A DNA stretch of 9,173 bases from Chloroflexota bacterium (lineage in GTDB: Bacteria; Chloroflexota; Limnocylindria; Limnocylindrales; CSP1-4), in NCBI GenBank assembly GCA_021785115.1, contig JAJYGO010000207.1, positions 1 to 9,173 on the forward strand, in the 5' to 3' direction. The notes beneath the pieces were generated by a model. The model searched no databases. It was not told the origin of the DNA and saw only the letters and a list, made by a program, of their open reading frames with translations. Numbering within the stretch: position 1 is the stretch's first letter; each line of letters opens with the position of its first letter. The position numbers and the translations under genes were made by a program. Of the stretch, positions 1-5,740 are shown piece after piece.

Positions 1-857
1 GGGAGGTCGGCCGCCTGCCGCTCCAGGTCGGCCCGCTGGCTGCCGTCGCCGAGGAGCACGAACCGGATCCGGTCGGCATTCGTCGCGGCGAGGCGAGCCG
101 CGTCGACGACCTGCGCCAGGCCTTGCTTCAGGCCCATGTTGCCGGCGTGGAGCACCACGGTGTGGCCATCGTTCCAGCCGAGCTCGCGGCGCACGGCCTC
201 ACGGTCGCGCGAAGGGGACGCGATGTGCGTCCAGTTGGGGACGTGTGCCAGGCGGTCGCGCGGCACGCCGAGGCTCTCCAGGTACGGGAAGAACGCCTCC
301 GTCACGGCGGCGACGGCGCGGGCTCGCTCCACGGCCCACTGCTCGGCTCGTCGCGTCGCGCGGGCCACGGAGCCGCCGCCCTCGATGCCGCTCTGGACAG
401 CCGCGGGCCCCATCAGGTCCTGGAAGAGCAGCCCGTATGGCGCGTGGAAGCGGGCCGCGAACAGGCGGGCGAGGATGCCGTCGCCCAGGCTTGGCACGAT
501 GCCCACGATCGCGTCGGGCCGGTCGATCCCGCCGATCGGGAAGGCGGACGCGAGGAAGCTTGCCTCGTACAGCGCGCGTCGGGTCGCGGTCTGCGTCGCG
601 GGCACGAACAGGGCCCGGCGCCGGACGGTGACGCCGTTCCGCTGCTCCGTGACCGCGAGCCGGCCGCGGTACGCGGGGTCGACGCGCCAGGCCGGGTAAT
701 GGGGCATTCCGGTGACCACGGTCACGTCCCACCCCGCCGCGGCGAAGTGCTCGGCCAGCCCGGTGGTGTAGGGCCCGTTCCCGGAATGCTCGGGCGCGTA
801 GTTGATCCCGAAGACCAGAAGTCTTCTCCGGTGCGGTGTCGGGATCGCCTGCGACAT
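1..857 (-). CDS. Family 4 glycosyltransferase, WcaI-like (3' end cut by window)
   Basis: Predicted to transfer a sugar from a nucleotide-sugar donor during exopolysaccharide or capsule repeat-unit assembly, at the cytoplasmic face of the membrane. 285 residues are visible and the gene runs off the left edge. The N-terminal GT-B half opens with LLVFGINYAPEHSGNGPYT (about residues 13-31), followed by VVTGMPHYPAW (47-57), typical of WcaI-type enzymes. FQDLMGPAAVQSGI lies at 145-158. The second Rossmann half starts at VVLHAGNMGLKQGL (234-247) and continues with FVLLGDGS (266-273). The donor-binding C-terminal motifs are beyond the edge. The start is firm: an in-frame TAA (867-869 on this strand) lies four codons upstream with no other start codon between. 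No clear Shine-Dalgarno is visible. It follows the tyrosine autokinase by 43 bp without a terminator, so the two are probably co-transcribed. Donor and acceptor cannot be told from sequence. Confidence 0.9.
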   Translation of the reverse strand, partial: MSQAIPTPHRRRLLVFGINYAPEHSGNGPYTTGLAEHFAAAGWDVTVVTGMPHYPAWRVDPAYRGRLAVTEQRNGVTVRRRALFVPATQTATRRALYEASFLASAFPIGGIDRPDAIVGIVPSLGDGILARLFAARFHAPYGLLFQDLMGPAAVQSGIEGGGSVARATRRAEQWAVERARAVAAVTEAFFPYLESLGVPRDRLAHVPNWTHIASPSRDREAVRRELGWNDGHTVVLHAGNMGLKQGLAQVVDAARLAATNADRIRFVLLGDGSQRADLERQAADL

Positions 858-900
858 GGCGCTGACTTATCGCCCGCTTACGTGGGGATCCACCGGGGGT

Positions 901-2547
901 TCATTTCGCGGCACGGGCGGCTCCATCGGCGGCCCGGGCGGCGCCGTCGGGCGCTGGGGCAGGCGTCCCCTTCGCCGCCTGCCCCTCGCCGTGCCCGTAG
1001 TAGTCGCCGTAGTAGCGGTAGTAGTAGTACTCGGACTGAAGGCGCTCCGAGAGTCGATTGAGCACCACGCCGATCGCACGCGCATCCACCTTCGCGAGCG
1101 CCTCGCGTCCCTGCTGCACGGCACCGCGGCGCGTCCGCCCGGCGTCCACCACGAAGAGCGTCCCGTCCGCGATCGAGGCGAGGATGGCGGCGTCCGTGAC
1201 GGCCTGCAGAGGCGGGGAGTCGACCACCACCAGCTCGAACTCGGACGCCAGCCGTTGGAGCACCGTGCGCATCCGCTGGGAGCCGAGCAGCTCGGCGGGG
1301 TTGGGCGGCAGTGGTCCCGTGGACATCACCCGCAGGTGCTCCTGCTCGGTCGGGCTGGTCAGCGACTCCGTCGCCGCGTCGTCGGCGCGCAGGAGCGACG
1401 TGAGCCCGTGCGCGTTCGGCAGGTCGAACATGCGGTGCACGCCGGGCTTGCGCAGGTCGGCGTCGAGCAGCAGGGTGCGGCGACCCGACTGCGCGAACGC
1501 CACCGCCAGGTTCGCGGCGGTGGTGGTCTTGCCCTCGCCCGGGACGGAGCTGGTCACCAGGATCGTGCGGAGGGGCGTGTCCACGCTGGTGAACTCGATG
1601 TTGGTCCGCAGGGTGCGATAGGCCTCGGCGGCCGGCGAGCGAGGGTAGAGGAGCGTGGCGAGGCGGTACATCTCCTTGCGCTTCGCGTCGCCCTTCATCC
1701 GGACGATGGCGCCGAGGGTGGGCAGGCCGACGGCGTCCTCGACCTGGTCGGAGCTCTTGAGGGTGTCGTCCAGGTACTCGGCCAAGAACGCGATCCCGAC
1801 GGCCAGCATGAGGCCGACGAGCGCGGCGAGCAGCGTGTTGAGGAGCGGGCGCGGCGACGCGGGCTGCGCGGGTGCGACGGCTGGCTCGACGACGCTCAGG
1901 AGGCTCGGGGCGTTGTTCGAGGAGAACGGCAGGAGCGCGGCGTAGGTCGAGCGGAGCGTGGTCAGCTGGGCCTGCAGCGACTGGAGCTGCTGATCCTGGT
2001 CGGCCGTCCTCGCGGGCAGATCGCTGAGCCGCTGCACCTCGGATTGAGCCTGCTGGATCTGCGTCTGGGTCGCCTGCAGGTCCGCGTCGATCGACTGCTC
2101 GACGGCGGCCTGCCGGCCCTGGATGGCGGGCGACGCCGCGATGAGGGCGTTGGCGAGGTCGTTGGCGATGGCGGCGGCGCGGGTGGGGTTGGGGTCCTGC
2201 GCTGTGATGGTGATGAGCGTGCTGTTGGTGGCCACGGTGACCTTGACGCGCGCCAGCAGCTGGTCCGGCGTGTCCGGCAGACTGAGCTCCTGGATCACCT
2301 GCTCGAGCAGGGGCCGGGTGGTGGCGACCTGGGTGTAGGTCTGGGAAAGCTGCTGGGAGACGAGCAGCTGGTTGTAGTCGGGGTTCACCGCGGTGAGGGC
2401 CTGGCCCACGAGGAGCGTGGTCTGGCCCTCGTACACCTTGGGGAGCTGGCTGCTGACCAGGAACGCGGTCCCGCCGGCGAGCAGCACGCTGGCCACGATC
2501 AGCCAGGCCCAGTGGCGCATGACTGCTATCTGGCGGCGAAGGTCCAC
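901..2547 (-). CDS. Polysaccharide co-polymerase / bacterial tyrosine autokinase (Wzz domain fused to CpsD/CapB-type kinase)
   Basis: 548-residue inner-membrane protein that controls chain length and export of capsule or exopolysaccharide by cycles of tyrosine autophosphorylation. Seen in order: first membrane helix (about 13-31), Wzz-type extracytoplasmic region with a glutamine-rich coiled-coil stretch (about 140-200), a proline-rich motif before the second helix (221-235), second helix (about 236-257), EYLDDTLKSSDQVE (257-270), Walker A SSVPGEGKTT (333-342), Walker A' LLLDADLRKP (359-368), Walker B ELVVVDSPP (438-446), and a C-terminal tyrosine cluster with eight Tyr at 507-517, the expected autophosphorylation site. 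The adaptor and kinase are one chain, as in Wzc, not split as in Firmicute CapA/CapB. Start: GTG at 2547 has GAGGGGA nine bases upstream; an ATG at 2520 is the alternative but would trim the N-terminus before the helix. The tail after the Tyr cluster is a low-complexity Ala/Gly repeat. The role is well supported; the polymer is unknown. Confidence 0.95.
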   Translation of the reverse strand: MDLRRQIAVMRHWAWLIVASVLLAGGTAFLVSSQLPKVYEGQTTLLVGQALTAVNPDYNQLLVSQQLSQTYTQVATTRPLLEQVIQELSLPDTPDQLLARVKVTVATNSTLITITAQDPNPTRAAAIANDLANALIAASPAIQGRQAAVEQSIDADLQATQTQIQQAQSEVQRLSDLPARTADQDQQLQSLQAQLTTLRSTYAALLPFSSNNAPSLLSVVEPAVAPAQPASPRPLLNTLLAALVGLMLAVGIAFLAEYLDDTLKSSDQVEDAVGLPTLGAIVRMKGDAKRKEMYRLATLLYPRSPAAEAYRTLRTNIEFTSVDTPLRTILVTSSVPGEGKTTTAANLAVAFAQSGRRTLLLDADLRKPGVHRMFDLPNAHGLTSLLRADDAATESLTSPTEQEHLRVMSTGPLPPNPAELLGSQRMRTVLQRLASEFELVVVDSPPLQAVTDAAILASIADGTLFVVDAGRTRRGAVQQGREALAKVDARAIGVVLNRLSERLQSEYYYYRYYGDYYGHGEGQAAKGTPAPAPDGAARAADGAARAAK

Positions 2548-2556
2548 GTTGCTCGG

Positions 2557-2563
2557 TCCCCTC
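2557..2563 (-). promoter_or_regulatory. Ribosome binding site for the tyrosine autokinase
   Basis: GAGGGGA on the minus strand lies nine bases before the GTG at 2547. It is the only purine-rich match nearby. It favours the GTG over the ATG at 2520, which has no such match. Confidence 0.55.
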
Positions 2564-2583
2564 GGGTTGGTGGCTGAGACGCT

Positions 2584-2611
2584 GGTGCTGTGGGGCCGGT
2601 GCTGTGAGGCT
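2584..2611. repeat. 14-bp imperfect tandem duplication in polysaccharide operon leader
   Basis: GGTGCTGTGGGGCC (2584-2597) is followed directly by GGTGCTGTGAGGCT (2598-2611), with two differences. It sits between the autokinase start and the 36-bp repeat upstream. It probably arose by slippage; no function is evident. Confidence 0.6.
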
Positions 2612-2612
2612 G

Positions 2613-2678
2613 GCCGCCCGGTCCCCCGGGACGGCGCTGGAGTGGCGTGCCGCCCGGTCCCCCGGGACGGCGCTGGAG
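2613..2678. repeat. Two 30-bp identical units (36-bp period) in polysaccharide operon leader
   Basis: The 30 bases at 2613-2642 recur exactly at 2649-2678, separated by six unrelated bases. Each unit contains CCCGG-TCCC-CCGGG, so each can form a five-pair hairpin in the leader RNA or present a palindromic site in DNA. They lie 66-131 bp upstream of the autokinase start. They could be a regulator-binding pair or a leader structure; this is inference. Confidence 0.75.
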
Positions 2679-2711
2679 ACGCACTCGGCCCCCCGATGGC
2701 CGATCCGCAAC

Positions 2712-2729
2712 AGGGTACACCCTAGTCAA
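2712..2729 (-). promoter_or_regulatory. Possible promoter/operator of the polysaccharide operon
   Basis: A small palindrome, AGGGT-AC-ACCCT (2712-2723), directly abuts and partly overlaps by one base TTGACT on the minus strand (2729-2724), a -35-like hexamer facing the autokinase gene. No good -10 is found 16-18 bases on, so the promoter assignment is weak. An activator site or a different sigma factor would be consistent. The distance to the start codon would give a leader of roughly 150 bases containing both tandem repeats. Confidence 0.3.
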
Positions 2730-2814
2730 GTGCCGCGAGACAGTGAGTTGGGGGGCCGGGGAGGGGCGGGAGGCGGCGCGGGGCGGGAAGGAGCGCCGCC
2801 CGCCGATCCTTGCC

Positions 2815-3294
2815 GACCGCACCAGGCGCCGCCGACCGCGTCCGTCGCCGCCACGAGCGCCGCCGGCCGCACCAGGAGCCGCCGGCCGCACCAGGCGCCG
2901 CCACGAGCGCCGCCGGCCGGCAGTCCGTGCGTATCGACCATGGCGGGAACGTTGTGCAGGATGTTGCGCCTCGGGGACGGGTGCGCGTGGTGCGTGTCGC
3001 GTCGCGGGGCACGGGCGCGTGCGTGAGTGGCTGGGTGCGTGGCGCCGTCGGCCTTCCGCCGGGACCCCGGCGAGCGGCGAGACGGCGCATCCGTGGATAC
3101 GGGTCTCCGGGCGGTAGTTACGCAGGGAATGGGCCGTCGCGGCCGGATAGCGTGCTGCCGGTGCAAACGCCGCACGAAGCGAGGTTCTCGTGGGGGCGAC
3201 CGGACCGGTTCGCGCGTCAGGTCCTCCCCGTGCAACACGGCAAGAACCGGGCCGGTTCGGACGGCGGGGCCGGGGCGGGGGTGTTCGGGCGGCG
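2815..3294 (+). repeat. Long intergenic repeat, copy 1
   Basis: This is the leftmost of three related, same-orientation GC-rich intergenic elements; strand is given by alignment only. Its left third (2815-2920) is a degenerate repeat region in which GCCGCACCAGGCGCCGCC-like units recur and GCCGCCACGAGCGCCGCC-like units recur 50 bp apart (2847 and 2897). Bases 2942-2976 are identical to copy 3 (7638-7672). Bases 3171-3288 (118 bp) are identical to copy 2 (5498-5615). Possible hairpins in the core are CACGA/TCGTG (3173-3192), GGACC/GGTCC (3202-3224), CCGTG-CAA-CACGG (3228-3240) and GAACCGG-G-CCGGTTC (3244-3258). The element stops about 17 bp short of the hipA stop codon. It does not encode a transposase. 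The stretch from 2730 to 2814 shows nothing else I can name. Confidence 0.85.
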
Positions 3295-3299
3295 TGGGC

Positions 3300-3312
3300 G
3301 AGCGGGCCGCTC
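3300..3312 (-). terminator. GC hairpin at the hipA stop codon (weak terminator candidate)
   Basis: GAGCGG-G-CCGCTC is a perfect 13-base inverted repeat overlapping the TGA stop of hipA. No T-run follows in the minus direction, so intrinsic termination is uncertain. It also marks the border between the toxin gene and the repeat element. Confidence 0.2.
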
Positions 3313-4597
3313 AGCCGATCAGGGCCGCGCAGCGACGCACACGTTCGGCAACGAGGTCGACGAGCTTCGCAGGCATCGGGCGGCCAAGCGCGACCACCCC
3401 GGGGGAGGCGGCTGCCGCAGCGAACGCGTCGGGGGCGGCGGCCACAACCACACGCACGCGTGCAATCAGTTGGTCGGTGTCGAGCCCCAGCTCCTGCGCC
3501 GCCTGGGGCCAGGTATTGCGGCGCGGATAGACGTCGTATTCGCCGCCCACCTTCATCGCGAGGCGCAGCTTCTTCTCGTGCGTCCCGTATGGCAGCGCGG
3601 ACGCGATGTCGTAGAGGGGCGCAAGGCGGACGTCTGCACCGGACAGCAACAGCGAGTAGTTCTTGGCGTGCGCGTCGGTACCGGCGATCAGCCAGTTCCA
3701 GATCAGCGCGTCCGCGAAGCGTGACACTGCATCGCTGGCGGCGGCGGGGGGCATGGACCGCCGGAAGAGCGTCGCGATCTCCCTCGGCGTGGGACCGCCC
3801 TGGTTCTGGTACTTGGCGCCCGGCGGGAGGCCGAGCGCCTGGCACGTGTCCTCCTGGTGGATGCGCACGACGTCCTCGCCGACGACCCGGCGGTCGTAGC
3901 GCTGCACGACCACCGCGGTCTGGTCCTCGAAGGTCGCGATCCATGACCGGGCGGCGAGCAGGCCGGCGCGTCGGGCCGCCTCCAGGCAGAGGTGTTCGTT
4001 CAGGTCGTGGTCGTCGAAGCCAACGACGGCGGGTTTCAGGATGTGGGTCGTCGCCAGAGACCGGGACGGCACGCCCCAGCGGCCGTCGCGGTACAGCAGG
4101 GCCGTCTTGGCCTGGGCGCCCGAGAGGCTGAACTGTCCGGTGAAGTTCCGGCCGAGCCAGGCGCTCGAGTCGCGCCTCAGGTCCCGCAGCCTCCGGGCGA
4201 CGTCCGTTTCGCCGAGCCAGGCGACCGTGCCCGGCCGCGCGAGCAGGTGATCGAGGCCATCCGCGCGACAGAATGCGACGGCGCCCGCGCAGTCGGCACC
4301 GATCGGCGTGCTGAGGAGCGCAAACGGGGATGAGGCGCCCACCTGGTAGTGGCGAGCCCAGCGGTCGAGGACGGTCTCGTTGTCGGGCAGCAGGCCCCAC
4401 AGGTAGTTCGTGACCGGTTGCCGGCGCTGGTCGTCGGCATGCACGTGGATCGCGACTGGCATGGACAGTGACAGCGCGGTCGGATCCGCGCTCACTCTGT
4501 ACCTCTCGTCGTATTCGAAACGGAGGCGAGCGTTCGGGAGCCGCGTCATGGTCCCGGCGACGGTCCGGCCGATAACGACGATCAGCTCGTCAGCCAC
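3311..4597 (-). CDS. hipA: HipA-family serine/threonine kinase toxin
   Basis: 428 residues, close to the 440 of E. coli HipA. HipA enzymes phosphorylate a cytoplasmic protein (glutamyl-tRNA synthetase for E. coli HipA) and cause growth arrest; the target here is unknown. The N-terminal HipA domain (about 5-105) includes LRFEYDERY (25-33) and LSLSMPV (42-48). The kinase core has FSLSGAQAKTALL (156-168), whose S157 aligns with the autophosphorylated S150 of E. coli HipA, then HILKP (185-189) with the ATP-binding Lys, RIHQEDTCQALG (245-256), GTDAHAKNYS (306-315) with catalytic D308 and N313, and LYDIAS (328-333) with metal-binding D330. All key residues are present, so it looks active. The GTG start at 4597 has GAGGAA seven bases upstream and overlaps the antitoxin gene by eight bases, indicating translational coupling. 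The frame is open further upstream to 4822, but that part is the antitoxin gene read in another frame. Confidence 0.93.
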   Translation of the reverse strand: MADELIVVIGRTVAGTMTRLPNARLRFEYDERYRVSADPTALSLSMPVAIHVHADDQRRQPVTNYLWGLLPDNETVLDRWARHYQVGASSPFALLSTPIGADCAGAVAFCRADGLDHLLARPGTVAWLGETDVARRLRDLRRDSSAWLGRNFTGQFSLSGAQAKTALLYRDGRWGVPSRSLATTHILKPAVVGFDDHDLNEHLCLEAARRAGLLAARSWIATFEDQTAVVVQRYDRRVVGEDVVRIHQEDTCQALGLPPGAKYQNQGGPTPREIATLFRRSMPPAAASDAVSRFADALIWNWLIAGTDAHAKNYSLLLSGADVRLAPLYDIASALPYGTHEKKLRLAMKVGGEYDVYPRRNTWPQAAQELGLDTDQLIARVRVVVAAAPDAFAAAAASPGVVALGRPMPAKLVDLVAERVRRCAALIG

Positions 4598-4880
4598 GCC
4601 GGTGTTCCTCGAGCAGCGAATCGAGGTCGACCGCCGACGCGGCCGCGTCGGGCGCCTCCTCGGTTCGCCGGTCCTCGGTTCGGACCTCCAGGCGAAGATC
4701 GAGGGCCTCGAGCACCCGGATGACGTAGCCGAACTCCGCCGTCGGCTTGCCGGCCTCGAACTCGTAGACCCACTTCCGCGAGACGCCGGCCCGACATGCG
4801 AGTTGATCCTGGCTGAGATCAAGCTCGATCCTGCGGCCGCGAACGGCAGCGGCGGAATCGGCGATGGATCTCACGCGCAT
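4590..4880 (-). CDS. hipB: HipB-like XRE-family antitoxin / repressor
   Basis: 96-residue DNA-binding protein expected to bind and neutralise the downstream HipA kinase and to repress the shared promoter. Residues about 11-66 form a Cro/C1-type helix-turn-helix: LSQDQLACRAGVSRKWVYEF (22-41) is the core, followed by EAGKPTAEF and VLEALDLRLEV. A short acidic tail (about 68-96) follows, as is usual for HipB proteins. The ATG at 4880 is chosen because AAGGGG lies six bases upstream (4887-4892) and because it gives a normal HipB length; an extension to 4976 would read through promoter repeats and add no recognisable domain. The stop overlaps the hipA start by eight bases. Upstream lies the six-site palindromic array (4959-5119), the likely operator for this protein. 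Confidence 0.9.
   Translation of the reverse strand: MRVRSIADSAAAVRGRRIELDLSQDQLACRAGVSRKWVYEFEAGKPTAEFGYVIRVLEALDLRLEVRTEDRRTEEAPDAAASAVDLDSLLEEHRRG
4605..4610 (-). promoter_or_regulatory. Ribosome binding site for hipA
   Basis: GAGGAA on the minus strand, seven bases before the GTG at 4597 and inside the end of hipB. It supports the GTG start and coupled translation. Confidence 0.65.
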
Positions 4881-4886
4881 CTCGCA

Positions 4887-4892
4887 CCCCTT
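4887..4892 (-). promoter_or_regulatory. Ribosome binding site for hipB
   Basis: AAGGGG on the minus strand, six bases before the ATG at 4880. It decides the start among several in-frame candidates. Confidence 0.65.
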
Positions 4893-4975
4893 ACGGCGCT
4901 GAACGCTGGCTGCTAACGCTTGCTGCCGCCGAGCGCCAGCTGCTGCCGAGCGCTCGCTGCTACCGCTCGGTGGCA

Positions 4976-5005
4976 AGTATGTCCGATGCTACCGCTCGGT
5001 GTCAA
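4976..5005 (-). promoter_or_regulatory. Promoter-like element 1 for hipBA
   Basis: On the minus strand TTGACA (5005-5000) is a perfect -35 hexamer. After 18 bases comes CATACT (4981-4976), a four-of-six match to the -10 consensus. It overlaps two operator-like units, so a bound repressor would block it. The predicted leader to hipB is about 90 bases. Confidence 0.5.
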
Positions 5006-5032
5006 GCGCGCGCCTGCTACCGCTCGGGGGCA

Positions 5033-5062
5033 AGTATGTCCGATGCTACCGCTCGGTGTCAA
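5033..5062 (-). promoter_or_regulatory. Promoter-like element 2 for hipBA (duplicate)
   Basis: This is the same TTGACA, 18 bases, CATACT arrangement carried by the second 57-bp unit (-35 at 5062-5057, -10 at 5038-5033). It was duplicated with its operators. Confidence 0.45.
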
Positions 5063-5157
5063 GCGCGCGCCTGCTACCGCTCGGGGGCAAGGCCACGGCG
5101 GCTACCGCTCGGGGGCAAGGCCACGGCGATGCCACGTTCCCGTGCCGCGCGGGCATC

Positions 5158-5640
5158 CAAGCCGCACCAGGCGCCGCCGGCCGGGCCGTCTGGCGCAGTC
5201 TCGGCCGGCCGGTCGCGCCCGGCAGTTCCTGCGCATCGATCATGGGGGGAACGCTGTGCGCGAACTTGCACCGCGCCAGCGGGTGCGCGTGGTGCGCGTC
5301 GCGCCCGTTGCCACGCATTCACGCCCGTGGTCCCAGGCACGCGTGCGTGGGTGACCCACGCACGGGCCGCATCGGACTGTCCGCCGGGGCCTCGGGCGGG
5401 CCGCGAGGCGGCGCCATCCGTGGATACCGGTCCCCGGGCGGTAGTTACGCAGGGAACCGGCCCTCCGCGCCGGATAGCGTGCTCCCCGTGCAAACGGCGC
5501 ACGAAGCGAGGTTCTCGTGGGGGCGACCGGACCGGTTCGCGCGTCAGGTCCTCCCCGTGCAACACGGCAAGAACCGGGCCGGTTCGGACGGCGGGGCCGG
5601 GGCGGGGGTGTTCGGACGGCGCGTCCGGGCGGCGCCGCGG
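5158..5640 (+). repeat. Long intergenic repeat, copy 2
   Basis: This is the middle copy, in the same orientation as copy 1. It begins with GCCGCACCAGGCGCCGCC (5161-5178), also present in copy 1 (2885-2902), and shares with copy 1 the 118-bp identical core (5498-5615). Before the core lies a possible long hairpin: CCGGT (5427-5431) with ACCGG (5456-5460), CCC with GGG, and GCG-GTAGTTA-CGC at the tip. The hairpin is weaker in copies 1 and 3, and there is no compensatory change to support it. CTCCCCGTGCAA occurs twice 69 bases apart (5482 and 5551). This copy also holds an inserted-looking stretch around 5295-5370 not found in the others. It ends about 100-120 bp before the AlbA_2 gene. From 5641 to 5690 I see no other feature. 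Confidence 0.85.
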
Positions 5641-5699
5641 AGCGCGACGCACTGCGCTGAGTGTCACCCCGGAAATGGGTCATCGACCAGAGGCGTAAC

Positions 5700-5734
5700 T
5701 ACGCATTGCGTCGGCCCGACACAATGCGTATATT
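5700..5734 (+). promoter_or_regulatory. Promoter on a 31-bp palindrome, leaderless start
   Basis: TACGCATTG (5700-5708) and CAATGCGTA (5722-5730) are perfect inverted arms. Between them GTCGG (5710-5714) and CCGAC (5716-5720) also pair, leaving one mismatch in 31 bp. TTGCGT (5706-5711) as -35, 17 bases, and TATATT (5729-5734) as -10 form a good sigma-70-type promoter inside this palindrome. Transcription would start about 5741, the A of the ATG, giving a leaderless mRNA. No Shine-Dalgarno is seen apart from a stray AGG. A third half-site, GCGTA (5693-5697), forms a smaller inverted repeat with the left arm. Binding by a dimeric repressor, possibly the encoded protein itself, is inferred. Confidence 0.65.
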
Positions 5735-5740
5735 AGGCCC

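Larger units (their letters stand above)
4959..5119. repeat. Six-unit operator-like repeat array upstream of hipBA
   Basis: Six copies of a 19-bp unit, consensus GCTACCGCTCGGKGKCAAG, start at 4959, 4988, 5016, 5045, 5073 and 5101, so the period alternates at 28-29 bp. The best copy centres on ACCG-CT-CGGT and is an 18-bp palindrome with one mismatch (TGCTACCG-CT-CGGTGGCA). Bases 4959-5015 and 5016-5072 form a 57-bp higher-order duplication with one base difference between them. Degenerate relatives (GCTGCCGAGCG and similar) extend left to about 4920. HipB proteins are known to bind several palindromic operators before hipBA, so these are likely HipB sites (inference). The distance to hipB is about 80-240 bp. 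Confidence 0.8.

Noticed and set aside
123..1061. Open frame of 312 codons on the plus strand, and others of 187 and 128 codons beside it
   Set aside because: Antisense or out-of-frame shadows of the glycosyltransferase; Arg/Gly/Pro/Ala-rich with no domain, caused by high GC.
802..2577. 591-codon plus-strand frame and a 610-codon minus-strand frame over the autokinase gene
   Set aside because: The autokinase frame has all Walker motifs and membrane helices; the other two are low-complexity His/Arg/Gly/Pro translations of the same DNA.
3098..3290. A conserved peptide-like frame in the repeat (containing VLPVQT, WGRPDRFARQ, VLPVQHGKN) in copies 1 and 2
   Set aside because: Left parts of the copies shift frame relative to each other and there is no shared start. 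Of 11 differences between copies 1 and 2 just before the core, 6 are third positions in this frame and 5 are not, which is too weak to claim coding.
2730..3310. tRNA or rRNA genes in the GC-rich gaps (also checked at 4881-5740 and 7475-8257)
   Set aside because: No cloverleaf with a T-loop motif or CCA end and no rRNA signature was seen.
2526..4400. 624-codon minus-strand frame crossing the operon leader, repeat copy 1 and hipA
   Set aside because: It runs through tandem repeats and overlaps hipA in another frame; it has no recognisable domain.
4598..4822. N-terminal extension of HipA to an ATG at 4822
   Set aside because: The extra 75 residues are the hipB gene in another frame and are Arg/Ser-rich; GTG at 4597 has a good ribosome site and gives the normal family length.
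4959..5119. CRISPR array
   Set aside because: Units of 19 bp are separated by only 9-10 bases and these intervening bases themselves repeat; no cas genes are near. Operator/promoter repeats explain it better.
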